DNA of 64,000 bases from Lachnospiraceae bacterium UBA1729 (GCA_002315945.1 DCIJ01000055.1:1-64000), one strand, 5' to 3'. Shown: positions 36,128-44,736, counted from the stretch's first letter. Notes: a model not told the origin generated them from the letters alone. Translations and numbers: made by a program.

Positions 36128-37507
36128 TTAATTTCTTCTATCCAACTGCTTTCTTATTGCCAGAACGACCGCAATATAAAACAGCGCCGTGTTATATACC
36201 ATATATCTGGAAAGGCACATAATCAGCAGAGATATCGCACCTGTATTGATTAGTATGGATATAATAGCCATTCCCAACAGCCAGGTCTCTCTGGTTTGTA
36301 TGCCTTCCTTTATTCCGTCACCAAATAGTAACCATATAAAGAGCACAATACCTACTGCCCACAGTATCCAGGCATATATGCTTAGTATCTCCCCCTTCAT
36401 GGATACGCTTCGTTCAAGTCCGCTCACAACCGTCACCAGATAATTCCCGATAAATCTGGGAATCATAGCCGGAAACAACGCTTTTACAAATACATCTGCC
36501 TTTTCCATTACATAGGTAGTTCTGCTGTCCTCGCCTGCATGTCTGGTGGCTGCATTAAACAAAACCTCCTGCTGAATATCAAAGCCTATCACATCATAGC
36601 TGTCCTCAAAATGATATGCTCTGTCAAGAATTCCCTCTGGTGCATTGGCATGTCCCAGCCCGTTCTCTGCTATACGTCCATACATTCTCTCAAACAGTGT
36701 CCTGTCATACTCATCAGACAACAGATTAATATCCTCCTCGTCAGACAGATACATAAGAGTTGTCAGCAGATTATAGCTGCCGGAATTTGCTCCTGAAAAG
36801 CCCGTATCTACCGCCTGATTATAAGCCTTATAGCCAAGCCACTTTCCACCAAAGAATATTACCACACCCAGCATGAGTACCAGTATTCCAACCGGCTTCT
36901 TATGTCTGATATAATCACAAATTACTACAAATCCCCATATTGCCAGGGCTACCAACATCTGATTTCTTATAAGAACCAGTAAAAAGCAGATAACCGAGGT
37001 TCCCAGATACAGCTTTATTTTTCTGTCCATGTCCTGTTCAAACAGTGCATCCACCAGGGCACACTGGAAAATTGCATACACAGGGAAGCATATTCCCTCA
37101 GTAAGTATGGAATTTTGCAGAATCATATGGGAAATTGATGCCACCGGTGTCATGACATAGGGTAATAGCGTGCACAAGGCTACCAGACCTTCCCACCCCT
37201 CAGACAGTTCAAAATGTCTCCTGATGGTTCTGGTAATGGCAATACAGGAGGCAAAAGCCATAAGTCCCTGCAGGAAGCAGGCAACCCAGAGATACCCATC
37301 AATCCCCCTGATACCAGGCAGCCATCCAAAGACAGCCCTTAAGAGCGCCAAAAAAACTGGATATACCGGTTCTCTTCCTGACTGCATAATAATATAGGTC
37401 TGGGAATCTGGATAGATTCCCGGACCTTTTAATATAAATAAAATCAGAAAAAACAGCCCAAATACGACTAATTCAATTGTAGCAATATTTTTCTTAATAC
37501 TTTTCAC
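36128..37507 (-). CDS. Polytopic membrane protein, GT-C-like glycosyltransferase (putative)
   Basis: A 459-residue protein with about 11 helices. The first loop, GIYPDSQTYI followed by REPVYPVFLALLR, has the Asp in the GT-C position and the YP motif. A larger extracellular loop (about 245-330) carries conserved Trp-free acidic segments. The start codon is GTG and no ribosome site is apparent, so it probably depends on the preceding dehydrogenase gene 5 bases upstream. A polymerase is an alternative. Last gene of the right-hand polysaccharide operon. Confidence 0.6.
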   Translation of the reverse strand: MKSIKKNIATIELVVFGLFFLILFILKGPGIYPDSQTYIIMQSGREPVYPVFLALLRAVFGWLPGIRGIDGYLWVACFLQGLMAFASCIAITRTIRRHFELSEGWEGLVALCTLLPYVMTPVASISHMILQNSILTEGICFPVYAIFQCALVDALFEQDMDRKIKLYLGTSVICFLLVLIRNQMLVALAIWGFVVICDYIRHKKPVGILVLMLGVVIFFGGKWLGYKAYNQAVDTGFSGANSGSYNLLTTLMYLSDEEDINLLSDEYDRTLFERMYGRIAENGLGHANAPEGILDRAYHFEDSYDVIGFDIQQEVLFNAATRHAGEDSRTTYVMEKADVFVKALFPAMIPRFIGNYLVTVVSGLERSVSMKGEILSIYAWILWAVGIVLFIWLLFGDGIKEGIQTRETWLLGMAIISILINTGAISLLIMCLSRYMVYNTALFYIAVVLAIRKQLDRRN

Positions 37508-37512
37508 TTAAA

Positions 37513-38829
37513 TTACAGTCTCCAGTAATTGAAACCTGCATTCTCATACTCATTTCTGTCAAGAACGCCCTTGATATCTGAAAGCACCTTAGTCTGGCCT
37601 GCCTTAAACATACCATCAATGGTCTTCATGTCCAGACCGTTGTATGCTTCATGACTTACAGCCAGAATTACTGCATCCATATCCTTGATTTCTTCAGTAG
37701 TAGACAGCAGGGTCACGCCATACTCTCTGTTGGCTTCATCTCTGTCAGCCACAGGATCAGTAATAACCGGCTCAATTCCATATTCTCTTAATTCATTGAC
37801 AATATCTATTACCTTGGTATTTCTTGTATCAGGACAGTTTTCCTTGAAGGTAAAGCCAAGGATTGCCACTCTTGCTCCCCTTACCTGAATATCTGACTTA
37901 ATCAGATTCTTAACAAGGCTTTCTGCCACATATTTTCCCATATCGTCATTGATTCGACGGCCTGACAGGATAATCTGGCTGTGATATCCTAATTCCTCTG
38001 CCTTGTAGGTCAGATAGTAGGGGTCAACTCCGATACAGTGTCCACCTACCAGACCAGGGAAGAACTTAAGGAAGTTCCATTTGGTTCCGGCTGCCTCCAG
38101 TACAGACTTGGTATCAATTCCCATCTTGTTAAAGATGATTGAAAGCTCATTCATGAAGGCAATATTAATATCTCTCTGGCTGTTCTCAATTACCTTGGCT
38201 GCCTCAGCAACCTTGATTGAGGATGCACGATGAACTCCTGCATCTACTACCAGCTCATAAACCTTGGCTACTGTGTCCAGAGTCTTATCATCCATACCGG
38301 ATACAATCTTGGTAATGGTCTCCAGACGGTGAACCTTGTCACCGGGATTGATTCTCTCAGGTGAATATCCCACCTTGAAATCTACTCCGCACTTAAGACC
38401 TGATTCCTTCTCAAGAATAGGCACACATACGTCCTCTGTTACTCCGGGATACACTGTTGACTCAAATACTACGATGGAACCCTTAGTCAGATTCTGTCCC
38501 AGTATTCTGCTGGCTCCCTCAACCGGTGTCAGGTCAGGAGTATGGTCCGGATTAACAGGAGTTGGCACAGCTACTATGTGAAACTTGGCACTCTTTAATG
38601 CATCAGGATCACAGGTGAAGTCAACTGCGCAAGCCTTGATTCCCTCATCTCCAACCTCCTTGGTAGGATCAATTCCAGCCTTGTACAGCTCAATCTTTTT
38701 CTGATTCAGGTCAAAGCCCACCACATCAATCTTTTTTGAGAAGGCCACTGCTATGGGCATTCCTACGTATCCCAGACCTACCAGCGATAATTTTTCCTTC
38801 TTAGCAACTAAATCTTCATAAAGTCCCAT
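37513..38829 (-). CDS. Nucleotide-sugar dehydrogenase (UDP-GlcNAc/GalNAc 6-dehydrogenase type)
   Basis: Oxidises the C6 hydroxyl of a UDP-HexNAc to a carboxylate in two NAD-dependent steps. 438 residues: NAD domain with VGLGYVGMPIAVAF, central IENSQRDINIAFMNELS, and catalytic cysteine in GGHCIGVDPYYL; C-terminal domain with LGFTFKENCPDTRNTKV. The IAVPTPVNPDHTPDLTPV and SPERINPGDKVH motifs fit the WbpO/TviB/VipA subgroup rather than UDP-glucose dehydrogenase. It supplies uronic acids of N-acetylhexosamine for the polysaccharide. Confidence 0.9.
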   Translation of the reverse strand: MGLYEDLVAKKEKLSLVGLGYVGMPIAVAFSKKIDVVGFDLNQKKIELYKAGIDPTKEVGDEGIKACAVDFTCDPDALKSAKFHIVAVPTPVNPDHTPDLTPVEGASRILGQNLTKGSIVVFESTVYPGVTEDVCVPILEKESGLKCGVDFKVGYSPERINPGDKVHRLETITKIVSGMDDKTLDTVAKVYELVVDAGVHRASSIKVAEAAKVIENSQRDINIAFMNELSIIFNKMGIDTKSVLEAAGTKWNFLKFFPGLVGGHCIGVDPYYLTYKAEELGYHSQIILSGRRINDDMGKYVAESLVKNLIKSDIQVRGARVAILGFTFKENCPDTRNTKVIDIVNELREYGIEPVITDPVADRDEANREYGVTLLSTTEEIKDMDAVILAVSHEAYNGLDMKTIDGMFKAGQTKVLSDIKGVLDRNEYENAGFNYWRL

Positions 38830-38856
38830 TTTTTTCTCTCTATACTTTCTTAATTT

Positions 38857-39945
38857 TTATATTAAAGCTTCGATTTCCTTTACATAGGCCCCAATTACCA
38901 GTCTGCGGTCAAAGACCTCTTCCATGAACCTACGGCCCGCAAGTCCCATCTGCTTTTGCTCTTCCATACTCATTGATAAAAACTGTTCCAGCTTCTCTAT
39001 CAGGTCTGCAGAATCATTTGGTCTGACTAACAGTCCTGTCTCGCCATTTTTAACAGTCTGCCTGCATCCATTATGATCAGTGGTAATGATGGCTCTTCCT
39101 GAAGAAGCAGCCTCCATACATACATTGGACATACCCTCTGGATAAAAGGATGGGTGCACCAGAGCTCTGCTTTCTGCCAGGTAGGGTCTCACATCCTCCA
39201 CGCTACCAGGATATTTTATTATACCCCGTTTTACTAAATCTTCAAATCTGTCCCTGTTTTCATAGTCTTCTTCCAAAAAACCAAGCACTGTAAAATCCGC
39301 TCTGTCCGCAAAATGCTCAGCCGCATCCATCAGACAGTCAATTCCCTTTTCCTTCATAACACGGGAAATATATACAAAACCAGGCCGTTCCTTCTGATTA
39401 AAGGGCAACAGGGCATATCTGGACAGATTAACACCGCTTCCGGAAATAAGCTTATGCTTTTTCCCAATTCCAAGCTTCTCAAAGAGAATCTTGTTATCTT
39501 CATTCTGGAAAAAAATCAAATGGCTCTTTTTCATTGCAAGCTTATACAATAGCTGTGTAAAGCTTTGAAGCAGTCCCCTGCCTTCCACTGCTGTTCCTAA
39601 GCCTGTAATGGTTGGCATATAGGAGATTCCCATAAGTCCGCACATGCCTCCGCAATATACATTGGGCTTAATAGTGTAGGTTAGAACACTGTCAGGACGC
39701 ACTTCTTTAAGTATTTTTCTATAGGCCCCTAAAAGCCGTATCTCCTGCAGTGGATTGGTACCTCTTCTGTTTAAGGGTACATCATGAAAGATGCATCCCA
39801 TCTTCACCAGTCTGTCAGTATATTCTCCATAGGGCATTGCCAGGTGAACCTCATGCCCTCTTTCTACCAGACTCTCGACCAGTTCCTTTCTAAAATTATA
39901 TAAGCCTTCATCAAAATTAATGGCAATCAGGACACGCTTACTCAT
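38857..39945 (-). CDS. GT4 family glycosyltransferase (PglA/CapM-like)
   Basis: A 362-residue GT-B enzyme with N-terminal INFDEGLYNFRKELVESLVERGHEV, conserved TYTIKPNVYCG and TGLGTAVEG in the acceptor domain, and YISRVMKEKGIDCLMDA plus HPSFYPEGMSNVCMEAASSGR in the donor domain. This pattern matches the PglA/CapM/WbpU group, which often adds the second HexNAc onto undecaprenyl-PP-linked sugar. It overlaps the end of the ATP-grasp gene by 8 bases. Adjacent to the initiating phosphoglycosyl transferase gene, it is the best candidate for the second step of the pathway. Confidence 0.88.
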   Translation of the reverse strand: MSKRVLIAINFDEGLYNFRKELVESLVERGHEVHLAMPYGEYTDRLVKMGCIFHDVPLNRRGTNPLQEIRLLGAYRKILKEVRPDSVLTYTIKPNVYCGGMCGLMGISYMPTITGLGTAVEGRGLLQSFTQLLYKLAMKKSHLIFFQNEDNKILFEKLGIGKKHKLISGSGVNLSRYALLPFNQKERPGFVYISRVMKEKGIDCLMDAAEHFADRADFTVLGFLEEDYENRDRFEDLVKRGIIKYPGSVEDVRPYLAESRALVHPSFYPEGMSNVCMEAASSGRAIITTDHNGCRQTVKNGETGLLVRPNDSADLIEKLEQFLSMSMEEQKQMGLAGRRFMEEVFDRRLVIGAYVKEIEALI

Positions 39946-40909
39946 GTCTAACCATTACCTCTACATATTTCATCATTATCATGCCCTCCTCATAGTTTCC
40001 TATGACAGGCTGATTTACTGTTCCTTCAAGATTATTAACTATCAGTGCCATATGGTTTACTCCACACTCATAGGCATGAGGATAGCCTCCTCCAAATCTG
40101 GGATTAACCTCAGATATCATATATTGTCCATCTACCTCAAAGATATCAATATCTATCTGTCCTCTGAAGCCTGCTCCATTTACAAAATCCTGAATAAAAG
40201 CAAACAGCTTTTCATCCTTAAAAGATCTGCCCTTGTCGGTCTCTCCGGCTCTCATCAGAAGCTTTTCCTTGGTAAAAATGCTTACTATCTGGCCACTGAG
40301 CATATCAATATAGACATCGGCACCTATCTCTTTTCCATGTAAGAATTCCTGAATCATCATATCAGAATTCTGTTTCATGAGAACCCTCAGGGTCTCCTCA
40401 TCATTGGCCACAGCTATGGACAGGCTGGCACTGCCGTGGGCAGGCTTCACAAATACCGGATAGCTGATAGCTCCCTTTCTCAAATCCTGTAAAAAATCAT
40501 CTATCTTCATATAAGATCTGGCGCAGGGAATATCCCTGTCCATGAGATAATTGTACATTGCCCATTTATCCAGTGTCAGATCACACAGCTCTTCACTGGA
40601 CCCAATTACAGTTACTCCCAGAGCCTCAAATTCAGCCTTATGCTTTGCAAGCAGACTCAGCTCCGGATCAATCAGTGATAGAATTCCTGTAATCCTTTCT
40701 TTTTTACAGATATCAAAAATCAAAGGCAGATACCCTGGATCTGTAATCCTGGGCACCAGGTAAAATGCATCTGCTTCATATATCGAAGGTGCATTGGCAG
40801 ACATATCTGTTGCAATCACTCTGCCCTTTCCCTTCAGATTTTCTTTAAAATATCTGATTATCTTATTTCTGGTACCGCTGGAGGCAACCAGTATATTAAT
40901 CTCACTCAT
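39938..40909 (-). CDS. ATP-grasp ligase-like protein (carbamoyl-phosphate synthase subdomain type)
   Basis: A 323-residue ATP-grasp enzyme. An N-terminal pre-ATP domain (MSEINILVASSGTRNKII) leads into the ATP-grasp core: YPVFVKPAHGSASLSIAVAND, QEFLHGKEIGADVYIDM, FRGQIDIDIFEVDG and the metal-binding end SEVNPRFGGGYPHAYECG. It is a recognised class of carboxylate-amine or carboxylate-thiol ligases in polysaccharide clusters, which form amide bonds on sugars. I start it at 40909, where GGAG precedes ATG and homologs normally begin; the ORF's ATG at 40969 is in the end of the previous gene. Substrate unknown; its link to the neighbouring PLP domain is a hypothesis. Confidence 0.82.
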   Translation of the reverse strand: MSEINILVASSGTRNKIIRYFKENLKGKGRVIATDMSANAPSIYEADAFYLVPRITDPGYLPLIFDICKKERITGILSLIDPELSLLAKHKAEFEALGVTVIGSSEELCDLTLDKWAMYNYLMDRDIPCARSYMKIDDFLQDLRKGAISYPVFVKPAHGSASLSIAVANDEETLRVLMKQNSDMMIQEFLHGKEIGADVYIDMLSGQIVSIFTKEKLLMRAGETDKGRSFKDEKLFAFIQDFVNGAGFRGQIDIDIFEVDGQYMISEVNPRFGGGYPHAYECGVNHMALIVNNLEGTVNQPVIGNYEEGMIMMKYVEVMVRHE

Positions 40910-40956
40910 TTTCTTTTCTCCGGTTTTTGGGGAATCCCCCTGGTTATCTTCCTTGT

Positions 40957-42972
40957 TTAGTCGTGCCATACCTTAGGAGGTTCAAATTTCCTTACCTCCT
41001 TAGGCAGCTCTGACTTCATAAGATACTCCTTTGGAGTCCACTTATCTCTGATAACAGACAATTTCCCCTCCTTTTCAAGATATACCTTAGGGAAATACTT
41101 AATAAAAAGTGGTGTAAGACACATGGTATAGCCCCCCACCTTGTCCAGATGAATTTCATCACCAGTCTTAAGCTCAGGCTTTTCCTCAAGGATCATAAGC
41201 CGGTCAGATTCCATGCAGGTGTATCCATATACCAACTGCTTTGGATGATTTCCTTCCTGACAACAAGCCTCAGAAGTCACTTCAGCCCCAGAGGATGCTT
41301 CAGTCCCATCATTACTTACTATATCCATGAAATAGCTTTTCTTGGTATGCAGTGGATCCACATCATTACGACTTCCATCCACTGTGACAATTCTGGAAGC
41401 GTAGGTATCCTTCACATCCACTACCCTTGTTACATACTCAAAGGGTGCTGACACAAGGCTGGTACCAGGCTCCATTATAAGCATGGTCTTTTCCTTATCA
41501 AATTCCATAACCAGAATTTTACTTACTGCCGCCAGATAATCTTTATACTGTGGCCTGTTTTCCATGCCGCCAAAATATCCGCCACCAATATCGATAAACC
41601 CGAATTCAATGTTATATTCTCTTTTTAATTTCACAGCCTGTCTGGCAATTGCTTCGTAGATACCTATACTTCTTGTATGGCTGCCTACATGCATATGCAC
41701 TCCGGCAGGAGTAATTCCCATATTAACAAGTCGGTCCCAGGCTCTTTTCCAGTCCCCATTCTCATAGGAGAATCCAAATCTGCTGCCAAACTCATCTCCA
41801 CTGGACTCACCTGGACATTCTTTTTCCACATTGAAATTGCACCTGATTCCAATTCTGGTCTCAGGGTGGAGCTTTGCCAGATTACTTTCCAGCCATTCAA
41901 TCTCTCTATTTGAGTCAATATTAACAATGGCGCCGGTACCAATAGCTTCTAAGAAGGCATCATAATCCTTAACCGGTCCATTAAATATGATTTTTTTAGG
42001 TTCAAAGCCAATATTTCTTACCAGATAGTACTCATCAGAAGAAACCACCTCGCCCATGAACCCCTGGGTTCTTGCATAGTTAACAAACCATGGCAGGCCA
42101 TTAGTCTTGACAGAATATCCATAGCATGAATTGGGCCAGTATTCCTTTAGCGCTGCCTTCAGCTTATCAATCTCCGCGTCCAGCTTGCTTAAATGCAGAA
42201 TATAGCAGGGTGTATCAAACTCCCCCTGAATCTTATTTGCAGTACTCTTTTCCTCAGGCACTAGGTCAGTCTCCACTACAGGTTCTGCTTCAGCCACCAG
42301 GTCGGTCTCCACCACAGGTTCTGCTTCAGACTTCTCTTCTGGCTGCTCAGTACATTCCGGGCGCTTCTTACGTACCTCCCACAGATATGGCTCAACAGTC
42401 TCTGTATCAGCTGCCACATTGGAGGGTTTCAGTACCACTGCCACAGTCTTAAATATTATCTCTATATCCTTCAAAAAACTGATACTGTTAACATATTCAA
42501 CATCAGTTGCCAGTCTCTCGTCCCATCCAAGGAAATTACGGCCACTGACCTGGGCCAGTCCTGTAAGTCCTGGTCTTACGCTGTGTCTAACTCTCTCCTC
42601 TTCCCTGTAATAGGGCAGATATCCCATCAGCAGAGGTCTGGGGCCAATAAAGCTCATGTCGCCCTTGAAAATGTTCCATATTTCAGGCAGTTCATCCAGA
42701 CTGGTCTTTCTTAAAAAAGTACCAAATGGGGTCAGTCTGACACTGTCAGGAAGCAGTTCCCCCTTCTCATCCCGCTCGTCAGTCATGGTTCTGAACTTGC
42801 ATAAGCCAAAGGGCTCCTCATTTCGTCCAGGTCTGGTCTGGTGAAAAATAACCGGACTTCCCAGTTTTAAACGCACAAAAAGTGCCACCAGGGCAAACAG
42901 CCACCAGAAGCACACTAGAATCATTCCCGATAATAAAATATCAATTAGTCTTTTGAAAATTTTTGCATACAT
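40957..42972 (-). CDS. Fusion: PglC-like phosphoglycosyl transferase + PLP-dependent decarboxylase-fold domain
   Basis: A 671-residue fusion. Residues 1-200 are a monotopic phosphoglycosyl transferase: re-entrant helix at about 12-32, HQTRPGR, KFRTM, the catalytic dyad Asp93-Glu94 in SLDELPEIWN, and FIGPRPLL and RPGLTGLAQVSGRN. It transfers a phospho-sugar to undecaprenyl phosphate. A Glu/Pro/Val linker (about 210-243) with a 12-residue tandem duplication leads to a fold-type III PLP domain (about 250-640): Lys289 in GYSVKTN, HVGS 428-431, GGGY 463-466, EPG 501-503 and Cys586 near ESD. These match the ornithine/DAP/arginine decarboxylase family, here with catalytic residues retained. The Met at 42972 is chosen; a TTG at 43041 lies in a terminator loop. 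No ribosome site is visible. Confidence 0.85.
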   Translation of the reverse strand: MYAKIFKRLIDILLSGMILVCFWWLFALVALFVRLKLGSPVIFHQTRPGRNEEPFGLCKFRTMTDERDEKGELLPDSVRLTPFGTFLRKTSLDELPEIWNIFKGDMSFIGPRPLLMGYLPYYREEERVRHSVRPGLTGLAQVSGRNFLGWDERLATDVEYVNSISFLKDIEIIFKTVAVVLKPSNVAADTETVEPYLWEVRKKRPECTEQPEEKSEAEPVVETDLVAEAEPVVETDLVPEEKSTANKIQGEFDTPCYILHLSKLDAEIDKLKAALKEYWPNSCYGYSVKTNGLPWFVNYARTQGFMGEVVSSDEYYLVRNIGFEPKKIIFNGPVKDYDAFLEAIGTGAIVNIDSNREIEWLESNLAKLHPETRIGIRCNFNVEKECPGESSGDEFGSRFGFSYENGDWKRAWDRLVNMGITPAGVHMHVGSHTRSIGIYEAIARQAVKLKREYNIEFGFIDIGGGYFGGMENRPQYKDYLAAVSKILVMEFDKEKTMLIMEPGTSLVSAPFEYVTRVVDVKDTYASRIVTVDGSRNDVDPLHTKKSYFMDIVSNDGTEASSGAEVTSEACCQEGNHPKQLVYGYTCMESDRLMILEEKPELKTGDEIHLDKVGGYTMCLTPLFIKYFPKVYLEKEGKLSVIRDKWTPKEYLMKSELPKEVRKFEPPKVWHD
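42261..42332 (-). repeat. 36-bp tandem duplication in the fusion linker
   Basis: Two copies, 42261-42296 and 42297-42332, differ at only a few positions and encode EAEPVVETDLV twice. They are in frame and lie exactly in the interdomain linker. Confidence 0.9.
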
Positions 42973-42978
42973 ATTTGC

Positions 42979-42987
42979 ATTATACCA
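42979..42987 (-). promoter_or_regulatory. Extended -10 promoter at the start of the fusion gene
   Basis: Minus strand TGG-TATAAT (TATAAT at 42984-42979) lies 6 bases before the ATG at 42972. A start 7 bases after the -10 box would coincide with the A of ATG, giving a leaderless transcript. No -35 is visible. Confidence 0.5.
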
Positions 42988-43019
42988 TAACGACACACAC
43001 TTCGCGAGTGGCCTTATGG
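42984..43019. repeat. Dispersed 35-bp element, copy 2
   Basis: Matches 5048-5082 in about 30 of 34 positions. It contains the outer inverted pair ACCATAA/TTATGGT and an inner CACT/AGTG hairpin with a TCGCG loop. On its right is a terminator; on its left the -10 box of the fusion gene partly overlaps it. Confidence 0.7.
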
Positions 43020-43022
43020 TAA

Positions 43023-43061
43023 AAAAAGTCTGTTCTACCAATATGATAGAACAGACTTTTT
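43023..43061 (-). terminator. Terminator of the Afu/Fbp-type ABC transporter operon
   Basis: A 15-bp stem AAAAAGTCTGTTCTA/TAGAACAGACTTTTT with a 9-base loop and T-rich ends. It lies 29 bases after the ATPase stop codon. Confidence 0.92.
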
Positions 43062-43089
43062 AAAGATTATGGGAAGTGAATAATATCAA

Positions 43090-44733
43090 TTAGAATCTGA
43101 GACTTCCTGCAGCCACTACCTGACCGCTCTTTCTGTCAAACAGAAGGATGTCCTTACCTGCCAGATCAAGCTTGATTTCCTCACCAATCTGATACAGTGT
43201 ATTTCCAAAGGTTACGCTAGTCAGCAGGAAGTTTCCTACTGCCGCCTTGATTGTAGACTCCATACCAGTAGGCATAGCACCATAGATGGTTGCATTGATC
43301 TTTCCTGCGGGATCAACCTTAACTGCCTCAGGACGAATGCCGATTACAAAATCACCATCAGTAATTACAGGTTCTTCCTTAACAGCAAATTCATCATCAT
43401 CAACCTTGGCAATATTATATTTGAAGACCTCATCCTTGTTTCCTTTTTCCACATAGGACTTGTCAGCAAGCTTTTCCTTTAGGCTTTCAGCAGCTATCCT
43501 TGCCTGTTCGTCTCTCTTTTCAAACCAGTCCTTAAGAGTCAGTGGCTCATTTGGAATAAACGCTGCTTTCATTCCATCTAACAGTTCAAGCTCTATTCCA
43601 TCTCCCTTCTGTTCACCACGAGCTTCAATAAAGTTAATTGAAGGGTTACCAACAAAGTCTGCTACAAAGAGGTTGTTAGGTCTGTTATATACATCCAGTG
43701 GTGCCTCATACTGCTGAAGTACGCCATTATTAATCAGGCAGATTTTGGTGGCAAGAGTCATTGCTTCCATCTGATCATGGGTAACATATACGAATGTGCT
43801 TCCAGTCTCCACATGGAGTCTCTGTAACTCATATCTCATCTCAAGACGCAGCTTTGCATCCAGATTTGAAAGGGGCTCATCCATGAAAAGTACCTGTGGT
43901 TCAGGAGCAAGAGTACGGGCAATTGCAACTCTCTGCTGCTGTCCACCAGACAACTCTGCAGGATATCTGTCCATGAACATACCAATCTTAACTATTCTTG
44001 ATACTCGTCTTACAGACAGATCCACCTCTTCCTTGCTAAGCTTTCTGACACTCATTACAGGCTTTCCATCCTTTAGTACACCAAATTCAGCGTCCAGGGT
44101 TTCACCCTTAGCCTTGTGCTCAGCTATTACATCATTGAGACGATTGGTAAGCTCTGTTGTCTTCTTGGCAGCTTCAAGCTCATAATCTGCTGAATCCTGA
44201 ATACCAAAGCCCAACAGTTCTTTTGCTGAATACATTGATAATGTATAGGCATCGATTAGTTTAAGTCTAGCCTTCTTAACATCAATTTTTCCGTTTTTAT
44301 CAGCGCAGTCCTTAATAGTAGCGACCAGTTCCTTAGGATTTTTCAAAGCCTCAATCAGTGCTGACAGCTTTCCTGCTTCGTCATCTCTTGTCTGCATCTC
44401 TTCCTTGATATTGGACAGGCCAAAGGAAATATTCTGGTACACTGTCATGTTGGGCCAGAGTGCATAGTTCTGGAACAGGAATCCTACCTTTCTCTTGTTA
44501 GCAGGAACATTGATTCCTGCTTCGCTGTCAAATACAACCCTGTCACCAATGGTAATCTGTCCACTGGTAGGTGTCTCAAGTCCTGCAATCATTCTAAGGG
44601 TTGTGGTTTTGCCGCAACCAGAGGGTCCTAACAGGGTAATAAATGAGTTATCTTCAATATCCATGGACAAATTTTCTACAGCATAGAACTTGCCCCATCT
44701 TTTATTTACATTTCTTAATTTTATCTCTGGCAT
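43090..44733 (-). CDS. ABC transporter ATPase of the FbpC/UgpC type with a large insertion
   Basis: Energises the adjacent permease. 547 residues: Walker A GPSGCGKTT 36-44, Q-loop Gln88 in FLFQNYALWP, signature LSGGQ 261-265, Walker B VLFMDE 281-286, His319 of the H-loop, then a TOBE-like C-terminal part (IRPEAVKV, GMESTIKAAVG). The gap between Q-loop and signature is 173 residues against about 50 in MalK, so about 120 extra residues (about 110-235) lie in the helical domain; they are charged and mostly helical (KKARLKL, AAKKTTELTNRLND). A second insertion lies near 395-440. Third gene of the operon, 3 bases after the permease. Confidence 0.88.
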   Translation of the reverse strand: MPEIKLRNVNKRWGKFYAVENLSMDIEDNSFITLLGPSGCGKTTTLRMIAGLETPTSGQITIGDRVVFDSEAGINVPANKRKVGFLFQNYALWPNMTVYQNISFGLSNIKEEMQTRDDEAGKLSALIEALKNPKELVATIKDCADKNGKIDVKKARLKLIDAYTLSMYSAKELLGFGIQDSADYELEAAKKTTELTNRLNDVIAEHKAKGETLDAEFGVLKDGKPVMSVRKLSKEEVDLSVRRVSRIVKIGMFMDRYPAELSGGQQQRVAIARTLAPEPQVLFMDEPLSNLDAKLRLEMRYELQRLHVETGSTFVYVTHDQMEAMTLATKICLINNGVLQQYEAPLDVYNRPNNLFVADFVGNPSINFIEARGEQKGDGIELELLDGMKAAFIPNEPLTLKDWFEKRDEQARIAAESLKEKLADKSYVEKGNKDEVFKYNIAKVDDDEFAVKEEPVITDGDFVIGIRPEAVKVDPAGKINATIYGAMPTGMESTIKAAVGNFLLTSVTFGNTLYQIGEEIKLDLAGKDILLFDRKSGQVVAAGSLRF

Positions 44734-44736
44734 GAT

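Noticed and set aside
42973..43041. N-terminal extension of the fusion gene to a TTG at 43041
   Set aside because: The TTG lies in the loop of the terminator of the previous operon, the extra residues do not match phosphoglycosyl transferases, and MYAKIFKRLIDILLSG is the usual start.
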